Positions 1-32,700 of a stretch of 64,000 nucleotides of DNA are shown here, in pieces. The translations under genes were made by a program, and so were the position numbers. The notes under the pieces are model-generated. The model saw only the letters and a program-made list of their open reading frames with translations. It was not told the origin of the DNA and searched no databases. The DNA comes from Rhyzopertha dominica (taxonomy: Eukaryota > Arthropoda > Insecta > Coleoptera > Bostrichidae): the NCBI GenBank assembly GCA_025024175.1, contig QCXZ01000137.1, positions 4,216,001-4,280,000 on the forward strand. The letters run 5' to 3'. Within the stretch, counting starts at the first letter, position 1. Each line of letters begins with the position of its first letter.

Positions 1-345
1 TTACACTCTCATGTGAATATAGCTTAAATGGTTGATGTCTCTCGATGTGCGACATCTATGGGTGAACTTGCGATATTAGTAATGGCTGAAAATATTCTTA
101 AAACAAATTGTTGTGATTGCTGAGGCTTGTGTGTGAAATAGCATTGTCTCAATACATTTCAATAAAAACAATACATCTGCAGGATTCGCCTTAAGTTGCT
201 GGTTACGTAATCAAACAGTGGCGGTAGTTGAATTTCCCGCATTTACCGATTGACATTTTGCACACATCCGGCTTCTAGTTCGCGCGTGTTCCGTTTGGTG
301 GCTTTCCCATTTCGCATTATTTGTCACCGGACGTGTACGTGTATT
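1..345 (+). promoter_or_regulatory. 5' flank / 5' UTR of Zfr
   Basis: This is the stretch immediately upstream of the Zfr start codon. The last ~120 bases are richer in C and G than the distal part, as is common around an insect transcription start. I cannot assign a TATA box, initiator or transcription start with confidence, so this is a positional call. Nothing else is recognised here; a short minus-strand open frame overlapping 211-408 is the antisense shadow of exon 1. Confidence 0.35.
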
Positions 346-21538
<21,193 letters not shown>

Positions 21539-21731
21539 AACAGTCGCTTGCCGTAGAAAATTACAGTAATTCCTAAGTTGATTTAGTATGTTAGAATGAA
21601 ATGATTTTTTTCTGTTGTCGATGTGACTTCTCGGATACACAAGTAAATATGTTTTCGTTTCGTATCTGCAAGATCTGTCTTCTTTTTTTTATGAATGTGT
21701 GATCTTTATGATATATGAAGTATGTATTAGA

Positions 21732-21737
21732 AATAAA
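21732..21737 (+). terminator. Zfr polyadenylation signal AATAAA
   Basis: Canonical AATAAA about 194 bp after the Zfr stop, followed by a T-rich tract near 21760-21776, a good placement for a 3' UTR end. No competing signal lies closer. Confidence 0.6.
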
Positions 21738-22100
21738 TTCGATTTATTGATAACTGTTGCTTTCTTATTTTTTTTTACAAATCCCAAATGCTGTCTGTTT
21801 TACTGAAAACACTTGACTGAAATGTGCTCTTAGCTTACACTCTATGAAAAGGGAATCATAAGAAACTACGCCTGGTATAATTGCACTGCCTTGTGTTAAG
21901 TGAACAACAGGTGATGATAGACCATCGGTACAGGTGAAAGTGCCCACATCGAACAATAAACTCCACCAACAGCAGGCATCAGCTATGATAGCAAAAATGT
22001 TGATGTCATATAAAGTAAGTACGTTCTATTACAACAAATATATGCAAAGCACATATATAGAAAATGAAGAAATCAACGCTCAACTTCAACCACATATCGT

Positions 22101-22166
22101 TTTCACTGTATGACTTACCATTTCCGAGATATTTGCATTTGAAGTTTTCTCTGGTTTTCCTTAAGA
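22101..22166 (+). repeat. Array-flanking direct repeat, left copy
   Basis: About 66 bp, including GAAGTTTTCTCTGGTTTTCC, recurs at 28981-29046 on the other side of the satellite with few mismatches. Both copies directly abut array-related sequence, so the array may have arisen inside, or inserted beside, one longer repeated element. Confidence 0.7.
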
Positions 22167-23480
22167 ACTCAAGGGGCTAACCCCTTTGTTGTTTTTTCAC
22201 CTTGAAACTTGATGGTCTCCGATTACGCTAATTTTATGTTCATTTACTAATTTCGACCTGCTGCATTTCAGAGTGGTGTCAGTTTTTCTCTAGCTGCAAC
22301 GGTTCGTCTGAAAAGTGACCTAGAGTAGAAAGGTCAGTTTGCAAAAAATAAATTAACGGACGTCCTAGCTCATTTCTGACTGCATTTTTGGAATCTGGAG
22401 CTCAAAATACATCAGTATGCCGATTTTCAGCCAAAAATAATTTCCACCGAAAACTGCAAAAATTCCAAAGGCTAACCCCTTTGTTGTTTTTTCACCCTGA
22501 AATTTCATGGTCTCCGATTCCGCTAATTTTATGTTCATTTACTAATGTCGACCTGCTGCATTTCAGAGTGGTGTCAGTTTTTCTCTAGCTGCAACGGTTC
22601 GTCTGAAAAGTGACCTAGAGTAAAAAGGTCAGTTTGCAAAAAATAAATTAACGGACGTCCTAGCTCATTTCTGACTGCATTTTTGGAATCTGGAGCTCAA
22701 AATACATCAGTATGCCGATTTTCAGCCAAAAATAATTTCCACCGAAAACTGCAAAAATTCCAAAGGCTAACCCCTTTGTTGTTTTTTCACCCTGAAATTT
22801 CATGGTCTCCGATTACGCTAATTTTATGTTCATTTACTAATGTCGACCTGCTGCATTTCAGAGTGGTGTCAGTTTTTCTCTAGCTGCAACGGTTCGTCTG
22901 AAAAGTGACCTAGAGTAGAAAGGTCAGTTTGCAAAAAATAAATTAACGGACGTCCTAGCTCATTTCTGACTGCATTTTTGGAATCTGGAGCTCAAAATAC
23001 ATCAGTATGCCGATTTTCAGCCAAAAATAATTTCCACCGAAAACTGCAAAAATTGCAAAGGCTAACCCCTTTGTTGTTTTTTCACCCTGAAATTTCATGG
23101 TCTCTGATTGCGCTAATTTTATGTTCATTTACTAATGTCGACCTGCTGCATTTCAGAGTGGTGTCAGTTTTTCTCTAGCTGCAACGGTTCGTCTGAAAAG
23201 TGACCTAGAGTAGAAAGGTCAGTTTGCAAAAAATAAATTAACGGACGTCCTAGCTCATTTCTGACTGCATTTTTGGAATCTGGAGCTCAAAATACATCAG
23301 TATGCCGATTTTCAGCCAAAAATAATTTCCACCGAAAACTGCAAAAATTGCAAAGGCTAACCCCTTTGTTGTTTTTTCACCCTGAAATTTCATGGTCTCT
23401 GATTGCGCTAATTTTATGTTCATTTACTAATGTCGACCTGCTGCATTTCAGAGTGGTGTCAGTTTTTCTCTAGCTGCAAC

Positions 23481-23513
23481 CCTTGTGTATACATATTATA
23501 TGTATACACAAGG
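23481..23513. mobile_element. 33-bp palindromic minimal transposon insertion, copy 1
   Basis: A perfect palindrome with a single central T, made of the first ~20 and last ~13 bases of the terminal repeats of the element at 3207-5850, with nothing left in between. It is flanked on both sides by CTGCAAC (23474-23480 and 23514-23520), a 7-bp target duplication matching that element's duplication length. Other monomers carry one uninterrupted CTGCAAC at this place. Confidence 0.85.
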
Positions 23514-24990
23514 CTGCAACGGTTCGTCTGAAAAGTGACCTAGAGTAGAAAGGTCAGTTTGCAAAAAATAAATTAACGGACGTCCTAGCTCATTTCTGAC
23601 TGCATTTTTGGAATCTGGAGCTCAAAAAACATCAGTATGCCTATTTTGAGCGAAAAATAATTTCCACCGAAAACTGCAAAAATAGCAAAGGCTAACCCCT
23701 TTGTTGTTTTTTCACCTTGAAATTTCATGGTCTCCGATTACGCTAATTTTGTGTTCATTTACTAATGTCGACCTGCTGCATTTCGGAGTGGTGTCAGTTT
23801 TTCTCTAACTGCAACCGTTCGTCTGAAAAGTGACCTAGAGTAGAAGGGTCAGTTTGCAAAATAATAAATTAACTGACGTCCTAGCTCATTTCTGACTGCG
23901 TTTTTGGAATCTGGAGCTCAAAATACATCAGTATGCCTATTTTGAGCGAAAAATAATTTCCACCGAAAACTGCAAAAATAGCAAAGGCTAACCCCTTTGT
24001 TGTTTTTTCACCTTGAAATTTCATGGTCTCCGATTACGCTAATTTTGTGTTCATTTACTAATGTCGACCTGCTGCATTTCGGACTGGTGTCAGTTTTTCT
24101 CTAGCTGCAACCGTTCGTCTGAAAAGTGACCTAGAGTAGAAGGGTCAGTTTGCAAAAAAATAAATTAACGGACGTCCTAGCTCATTTCTGACTGCATTTT
24201 TGGAATCTGGAGCTCAAAATACATCAGTATGCCTATTTAGAGCGAAAAATAATTTCCACCGAAAACTGCAAAGATAGCAAAGGCTAACCCCTTTGTTGTT
24301 TTTTCACCTTGAAATTTCATGGTCTCCGATTACGCTAATTTTGTGTTCATTTACTAATGTCGACCTGCTGCATTTCGGAGTGGCGTCAGTTTTTCTCTAG
24401 CTGCAACCGTTCGTCTGAAAAGTGACCTAGAGTAGAAGGGTCAGTTTGCAAAAAAATAAATTAACGGACGTCCTAGCTCATTTCTGACTGCATTTTTGGA
24501 ATCTGGAGCTCAAAATACATCAGTATGCCGATTTTCAGCCAAAAATAATTTCCACCGAAAACTGCAAAAATAGCAAAGGCTTTGTTGTTTTTTCACCCTG
24601 AAATTTCATGGTCTCCGATTCCGCTAATTTTATGTTCATTTACTAATGTCGACCTGCTGCATTTCAGAGTGGTGTCAGTTTTTCTCTAGCTGCAACGGTT
24701 CGTCTGAAAAGTGACCTAGAGTAGAAAGGTCAGTTTGCTAAAAATAAATTAACGGACGTCCTAGCTCATTTCTGACTGCATTTTTGGAATCTGGAGCTCA
24801 AAATACATCAGTATGCCGATTTTCAGCCAAAATAATTTCCACCGAAAACTGCAAAAATTGCAAAGGCTAACCCCTTTGTTGTTTTTTCACCCTGAAATTT
24901 CATGGTCTCTGATTGCGCTAATTTTATGTTCATTTACTAATGTCGACCTGCTGCATTTCAGAGTGGTGTCAGTTTTTCTCTAGCTGCAAC

Positions 24991-25023
24991 CCTTGTGTAT
25001 ACATATTATATGTATACACAAGG
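24991..25023. mobile_element. 33-bp palindromic minimal transposon insertion, copy 2
   Basis: Identical to copy 1, at the same monomer position and with the same CTGCAAC duplication (24984-24990 and 25024-25030), exactly 1510 bp downstream. Independent insertions at the same base are improbable; it was most likely copied with the surrounding block. Confidence 0.85.
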
Positions 25024-28000
25024 CTGCAACGGTTCGTCTGAAAAGTGACCTAGAGTAGAAAGGTCAGTTTGCAAAAAATAAATTAACGGACGTCCTAGCT
25101 CATTTCTGACTGCATTTTTGGAATCTGGAGCTCAAAAAACATCAGTATGCCTATTTTGAGCGAAAAATAATTTCCACCGAAAACTGCAAAAATAGCAAAG
25201 GCTAACCCCTTTGTTGTTTTTTCACCTTGAAATTTCATGGTCTCCGATTACGCTAATTTTGTGTTCATTTACTAATGTCGACCTGCTGCATTTCGGAGTG
25301 GTGTCAGTTTTTCTCTAACTGCAACCGTTCGTCTGAAAAGTGACCTAGAGTAGAAGGGTCAGTTTGCAAAATAATAAATTAACGGACGTCCTAGCTCATT
25401 TCTGACTGCGTTTTTGGAATCTGGAGCTCAAAATACATCAGTATGCCTATTTTGAGCGAAAAATAATTTCCACCGAAAACTGCAAAAATAGCAAAGGCTA
25501 ACCCCTTTGTTGTTTTTTCACCTTGAAATTTCATGGTCTCCGATTACGCTAATTTTGTGTTCATTTACTAATGTCGACCTGCTGCATTTCGGACTGGTGT
25601 CAGTTTTTCTCTAGCTGCAACCGTTCGTCTGAAAAGTGACCTAGAGTAGAAGGGTCAGTTTGCAAAAAAATAAATTAACGGACGTCCTAGCTCATTTCTG
25701 ACTGCATTTTTGGAATCTGGAGCTCAAAATACATCAGTATGCCTATTTAGAGCGAAAAATAATTTCCACCGAAAACTGCAAAGATAGCAAAGGCTAACCC
25801 CTTTGTTGTTTTTTCACCTTGAAATTTCATGGTCTCCGATTACGCTAATTTTGTGTTCATTTACTAATGTCGACCTGCTGCATTTCGGAGTGATGTCAGT
25901 TTTTCTCTAGCTGCAACCGTTCGTCTGAAAAGTGACCTAGAGTAGAAGGGTCAGTTTGCAAAAAAATAAATTAACGGACGTCCTAGCTCATTTCTGACTG
26001 CATTTTTGGAATCTGGAGCTCAAAATACATCAGTATGCCTATTTAGAGCGAAAAATAATTTCCACCGAAAACTGCAAAAATAGCAAAGGCTAACAACCCC
26101 TTTGTTGTTTTATCAGCTTGAAATTTCATGGTCTCCGATTACGCTAATTTTGTGTTCATTTACTAATGTCGACCTGCTGCACTTCGGAGTGGTGTCAGTT
26201 TTTCTCTAGCTGCAACCGTTCGTCTGAAATGTGACCTAGAGTAGAAGGGTCGGTTTGCAAAAAATAAACTAACGGACGTCCTAGCTCATTTCTGACTGCA
26301 TTTTTGGAATCTGGAGCCCAAAATACTTCAGTATGCCTATTTTGAGCGAAAAATAATTTCCACCGAAAACTGCAAAAATAGCAAAGGCTAACTAACCCCT
26401 TTGTTGTTTTTTCACCTTGAAATTTCATGGTCTCCGATTACGCTAATTTTGTGTTCATTTACTAATGTCGACCTGCTGCATTTCGGACTGGTGTCAGTTT
26501 TTCTCTAGCTGCAACCGTTCGTCTGAAAAGTGACCTAGAGTAGAAGGGTCAGTTTGCAAAAAAATAAATTAACGGACGTCCTAGCTCATTTCTGACTGCG
26601 TTTTTGGAATCTGGAGCTCAAAATACATCAGTATGCCTATTTTGAGCGAAAAATAATTTCCACCGAAAACTGCAAAAATAGCAAAGGCTAACAACCCCTT
26701 TGTTGTTTTTTCACCTTGAAATTTCATGGTCTCCGATTACGCTAATTTTGTGTTCATTTACTAATGTCGACCTGCTGCATTTCGGAGTGGTGTCAGTTTT
26801 TCTCTAGCTGCAACCGTTCGTCTGAAAAGTGACCTAGAGTAGAAGGGTCAGTTTGCAAAAAAATAAATTAACGGACGTCCTAGCTCATTTCTGACTGCAT
26901 TTTTGGAATCTGGAGCTCAAAATACATCAGTATGCCTATTTTGAGCGAAATAATAAAATAATTTCCACTGAAAACTGCAAAAATAGCAAAGGCTAACCCC
27001 TTTGTTGTTTTTTCACCTTGAAATTTCATGGTCTCCGATTACGCTAATTTTGTGTTCATTTACTAATGTCGACCTGCTGCATTTCGGAGTGGTGTCAGTT
27101 TTTCTCTAGCTGCAACCGTTCGTCTGAAAAGTGACCTAGAGTAGAAGGGTCAGTTTGCAAAAAAATAAATTAACGGACGTCCTAGCTCATTTTTGACTGC
27201 ATTTTTGGAATCTGGAGCTCAAAATACGTCAGTATGCCTATTTTGAGCGAAAAATAATTTCCACCGAAAACTGCAAAAATAGCAAAGGCTAACCCCTTTG
27301 TTGTTTTTTCACCTTGAAATTTNATGGTCTCCGATTACGCTAATTTTGTGTTCATTTACTAANGTCGNCCTGCTGCATTTCGGAGTGGTGTCAGTTTTTC
27401 TCTAGCTGCAACCGTTCGTCTGAAATGTGACTTAGAGTAGAAGGGTCGGTTTGCAAAAAATAAACTAACGGACGTCCTAGCTCATTTTTGACTGCATTTT
27501 TGGAATCTGGAGCTCAAAATACATCAGTATGCCTATTTTGAGCGAAAAATAATTTCCACCGAAAACTGCAAAAATAGCAAAGGCTAACCCCTTTGTTGTT
27601 TTTTCACCTTGAAATTTCATGGTCTCCGATTACGCTAATTTTGTGTTCATTTACTAATGTCGACCTGCTGCATTTGGGAGTGGTGTCAGTTTTTCTCTAG
27701 CTGCAACCGTTCGTCTGAAAAGTGACCTAGAGTAGAAGGGTCAGTTTGCAAAAAAATAAATTAACGGACGTCCTAGCTCATTTCTGACTGCATTTTTGGA
27801 ATCTGGAGCTCAAAATACATCAGTATGCCTATTTTGAACGAAAAATAATTTCCACCGAAAACTGCAAAAATAGCAAAGGCTTAACCCCTTTGTTGTTTTT
27901 TCATCTTGAAATTTCATGGTCTCCGATTACGCTAATTTTGTGTTCATTTACTAATGTCGACCTGCTGCATTTCGGAGTGGCGTCAGTTTTTCTCTAGCTG

Positions 28001-28801
28001 CAACCGTTCGTCTGAAAAGTGACCTAGAGTAGAAGGGTCAGTTTGCAAAAAAATAAATTAACGGACGTCCTAGCTCATTTCTGACTGCATTTATGGAATC
28101 TGGAGCTCAAAATACATCAGTATGCCTATTTTGAGCGAAAAATAATTTCCACTGAAAACTGCAAAAATAGCAAAGGCTAACCCCTTTGTTGTTTTTTCAC
28201 CTTGAAATTTCATGGTCTCCGATTACGCTAATTTTGTGTTCATTTACTAATGTCGACCTGCTGCATTTCGGAGTGGTGTCAGTTTTTCTCTAGCTGCAAC
28301 CGTTCGTCTGAAAAGTGACCTAGAGTAGAAGGGTCAGTTTGCAAAAAAATAAATTAACGGACGTCCTAGCTCATTTCTGACTGCATTTTTGGAATCTGGA
28401 GCTCAAAATACATCAGTATGCCTATTTTGAGCGAAAAATAATTTCCACCGAAAACTGCAAAAATAGCAAAGGCTAACCCTTTTGGTGTTTTTTCACCTTG
28501 AAATTTCGTGGTCTCCGATTACGCTAATTTTGTGTTCATTTACTAATGTCCACCTGCTGCATTTCAGAGTGGTGTCAAGTTTCTCTAGCTGCAACGGTTC
28601 GTCTGAAAAGTGACCTAGTGTAGAAGGGTCAGTTTGCAAAAAATAAATTAGCGGACGTCCTAGCTCATTTCTGACTGCATTTTTGGAATCTGCAGCTCAA
28701 AATACATCAGTATACTGATTTTGAGCGAAAAATAATTTCCACTGAAAACTGCAATAATTGCAGAAGCTAACCCCTTTGTTGTTTTTTCACCTTGAAATTT
28801 C

Positions 28802-29200
28802 GTTCTTTACCCTCATGGTCCCACATTTCCCCGGCTCATCAGAGGCAAATGATAATTTTATTGTTAAAAAATTTTCTTTCGAAAAAAAATCTCCCTAATG
28901 ACTTTTATATATTATAAGTTGAAAGAAAAGCGATAAATAGTGGGGGTGCATCGTCGTAGGGGGGACAAAATTTTGTCAGTTTCGCTCTACGACTTACCGT
29001 TTCTGAGATATTTGCGTTTGAAGTTTTCTCTGGTTTTCCTTAAGAAATCATGGGACTTCTCCACAGCCCAGGCCTCAGTCGCTCTTTACCCTCATGTTCC
29101 CACACTTCCCCAGCTCATCAGAAGCAATTGAAAATTTTTATTGTTAAAAAATTGTCTTCCGAAAAAAAGTTCCCCGAATGACTTCTATATAATATTGAGT
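28802..29200 (+). repeat. 1.4 copies of a 279-bp direct repeat beside array 1
   Basis: TCTTTACCCTCATG at 28804 recurs at 29083 and the similarity runs on for about 120 bp, giving a 279-bp period. The unit includes the 66-bp segment also found left of the array (22101-22166). Its sequence differs from the 295-bp satellite. Confidence 0.65.
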
Positions 29201-29381
29201 GGAAAGTAGTGTGATTAATATTGTTTCTAATGACTCGACTGTACTAAAACAGGTATACGATTTATTGAAACAGGCTGTACTCAGTAAGGTTAAGGGTTTT
29301 ACATTTGCAGCAATCCAAAAATCTAAAATTGATGACAGAAGCCAAAGGTGTTGAAAAAAACTTCACATTCAATTTCAACTG

Positions 29382-29387
29382 TTTATT
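29382..29387 (-). terminator. Ciboulot polyadenylation signal (AATAAA on minus strand)
   Basis: TTTATT on the plus strand, 259 bp beyond the stop codon of ciboulot, in an otherwise non-coding 3' flank. Placement is plausible; other AT-rich matches exist nearby. Confidence 0.45.
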
Positions 29388-29645
29388 TCGAAGCACCATA
29401 TTCATGCAAAATCATCCTTAAATCTGACTAATATAAACATTCCTATGCAATCGTCTTAAAATTAAAGTCATAAAGTATTAGTATTGAATCAAAATTTAAA
29501 CTTCTCATGGGTTTCAAGCTCAACTTGCTAATCCAATATGTATATGTATCCACAGTAAGCGTTATGCCATAAGGGAATGTGGACCGTATAAAAAGTACAA
29601 AAGTAAAAAACAATACAAAGTATGTATAAAATTGAGCCGAGCAAC

Positions 29646-29785
29646 TTAGGCGCTTTTTTCCTGGTCGATGACATCCTTGGTCGGAAGCGGATTCTTCTCG
29701 CAAGTTTCAGCGTGTCGCAGTTTGCTGGTGTCGAAGTTCTCTATGCCGGAAATCAGTTGTCTTTGACCTTTCTCCTGCTCGATCA
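29646..29785 (-). CDS. cib: cib coding exon 5 (repeat 5 and stop)
   Basis: Encodes [18 protein letters not shown], then the fifth thymosin repeat and [12 protein letters not shown] (TAA complement at 29646-29648). The acceptor CAG lies at 29786-29788. A Cys in AETCEKN replaces the usual polar residue of the linker. Confidence 0.93.
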
Positions 29786-32700
29786 CTGCAAAAATATGGC
29801 GAAATTAAGAGAAAATCTTTAGAAGAAAAGTAGATTAAAGCATGAGATTGAAAACAGCGAAAAAAAATTGGAATTAACATAATCATACTTTATTCATTGG
29901 CATTACATCTTGTTATGTTCATTATCTCTACAAAATTGTCCAACTAGATGTGTAATTTATTAATGAAGTGTATTGGTCGTATTAAACTGTTTTATATGTC
30001 AGCCGTCAGTTGGCTGTCAAGATCACATAATCAACCAATCAAATTTGAATACCGAATGTCACTGTCAGTGCTACCGGCCTGCACAAAATTATCTAGGTTA
30101 AGAAATTTTGAGCAGCTTACTTTAGCTACTTTATTTTACTTTAGCACTAGGGAAAATCAACCCATCAGGTGGCTAACTGTTACAATTCTATTAAGACAGT
30201 TAACTTTCGCTATTTTCAATCATATGCACTCATTGATATTTGGTCAAGCTTCAATAAGTGTCTTAGTATAATGGTTTAATACCTGTCACATCGGGTAAAA
30301 CGACCTTTTCCGCAGTAGTAGCATGCTTCATAGCAGACTTGTCAAAGCTCTCGACACCGTTTATTAGGTCGAGATGGGTTTTCTCTAGCTGCACGGCTGT
30401 CATGCAAAAGCAATTAATTGTAAAACATGCATTAAAAAAGCATAAAACGGATATATTCATGTTATATTGGAGCATCCAACCTTATCAGTGAATATGCTGG
30501 ATGGTTTGCCGACTTAATATGTGATAGTCCATGTCATATGTGTTGAATAAATAAATATTACTATGTAGAAGCGCCAAAACTTTAAGATCTTTCAAGAGGA
30601 AAGTGGAAGCATTCACTTTTCTTGGATTTAATATCAGGTTGTCATTGTACTTTTCTATGTTCATCCTACACATGTTAGTAATATTATTTTAGCAATTATT
30701 TTGATACATTTAGTCGAACCGATTATTTCTTAGTTATAGTATAGTTACTGGTTATAGTATTGTATTGTATGTATACACAACAGAATTTGTTATTTATTTT
30801 GCATAATTAGTTCTACTATTACTATTACATATATTATATATACTATTATTGTTAGGAAGAACTGTAAATACACTAGCACATCAGTTTTGAAACTATAGTC
30901 ATGTGTTGTACATATATGTAACATGTGTATGTTATAATACAATGGTATTAAAGCACAGTAATATTTATTTATCTAATACTTGACGGTGAAGAAATGAATT
31001 TGTTCAGTAAAAAACGGAAATGCCCAAAACTAGATAACATACAAGGAAGTACTGATAAGTTGTTAGCTTACATGTCCAATGCCATAATATTTCATATTCT
31101 ACATTGCACAGGCTGACACAATTTTTTAAATATGAAATTTCTATTTCTCTTACATAACTAATAAAAAGAAAAATAGTTTTTCTTTGTTAAAGTTTGGTTT
31201 TGTAGAAACCACAGCAATATTTCAAATTCTAAGGAAAATTACCTATTTTCTTAGAATTTAATTGGAAATTACTATTAAACAATTTTTTGCTATACATTTG
31301 AGTCACTTTTATTAAAAAAATATGATGAATAACAGATACAAATGCAAAAAAAAATTGATAAACTACTGCTCTAAGACTTATTCCAGGTTTGTTTTTCATT
31401 AGTATTGAGTAAAAGTAAAAATTCTTAATTATCCATTACTTTTTTCAATTGTGAACTGATCCAGCTATGTGGAGTTTTAATACAAAATAAACTATGTGAT
31501 AATCCAATGTCTCTTCTCCACTTTATTAAACAAATATTAACGTGGCAAAGCACTGTCGGTCTTAAATGGACATCATCAGTGCCAGATACAAATGTAAAAA
31601 TTACAAACTATGGGGAAACTATCATAAATATAAGCTTTATATTTAAAAAAAAAATGATATAATTACTCTTATTTCCTGCTAGACTGAATTTAGTGTAATA
31701 AAGACTGAACTGACACTTTACAATTCAATCACTATGCAAAAAATGCTACAAAGACAGTTATAAATTTGAAAAAGATTAATTTTCATTTTTTAATGCATAT
31801 ACTATGTTTTATTTTATTTAATAATAAGATTTATTTACTATATTCATGTTACGAAAATTTACTATGATCTAAACTTTTTTCAAGTTTATTGTTGCTACCT
31901 TATAAAGTATTTTTGCGATTCATTTTTATCTTCATTCCAAATTCGTAGTCGCTTGTCAAAAAATATTTGTGCTTCTTACTAAAATAAATTTACCGTAACA
32001 AAAAGAGAATGAATCAACATTGTTATTACATTGTCTTGACGCCATTTTTTGCTTCAGTGACACTCAAAATGGTTGTTACAACTATGACAGACAAGTAAAC
32101 ACTCACTTTATTGTGTTGTTGTTCAACATGCTACCACTTGAAGCTCATACAATCAATTAAAATCTTCAGAATTTGCTTATCAGCATAAAACAAACAAAAG
32201 CAAAGTTTATGAGTCAAAGATGGATAAACTGGTTTTATGTGCAGAAAACAGAAACGCAATATAAATTTTTTTTGTAAGCATGTGTTATTACACGTTTAAC
32301 AAAACTTCTGGTTTCTTCAGGATCAATTAATACTGATGTAATACTGAAATCTGGCAGACAGTTGTGTTATGGGCTAATACAAAACAAGTTTCTTTAATTC
32401 TTTGAATTCTTGAGGAAAAAACCTCGAAAACATTGCTTCTGTTTACTAGAAGGATTTGAAAGCTAACTAGATATCACGATCTTCCCTTATAAATTAGCTA
32501 AGTAATAGAATAGTGACGTAATTTTTCGTTTCTTATTTAACTATCACACAAAGATGGATGCTCTAATCGAGAATTCTTCATTCATTAACAATAATTATAA
32601 CATAAAAACTGTGCATAAGCAATGTGATTAAAACACAAATGCAAACAAATGCAACATTCTAAATTCATTCAGAAGCTTCTAAAATACATAGAACGTTAGG

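Larger units (their letters stand above)
22173..28803 (+). repeat. Satellite array 1: about 22 tandem copies of a ~295-bp monomer
   Basis: Monomers repeat at 293-298-bp steps, marked by GCTAACCCCTTTGTTG (22176, 22469, 22764, 23060, 23356 and so on to 28767). Two monomer types are visible. Type I has GATTTTCAGCC and ATGTTCATTT (22.2-23.5 kb, 24.5-25.0 kb). Type II has TATTTTGAGCG and GTGTTCATTT (most of the rest). A 5-monomer, 1510-bp block is duplicated. Each monomer has a ~66-codon open frame that starts with TTG, not ATG; I regard it as non-coding. The array lies between the convergent 3' ends of Zfr and ciboulot. Confidence 0.95.

Noticed and set aside
22388..26428. Repeated 66-codon satellite frames as genes
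   Set aside because: Start codon is TTG, the frame is present only because the monomer is repeated, and there are no promoters or splice sites; described as satellite instead.
28806..29130. CTGATGA on the minus strand beside array 1 as a fourth hammerhead
   Set aside because: No GAAA box with a closing stem II and no complementary stem I strands at the required spacing.
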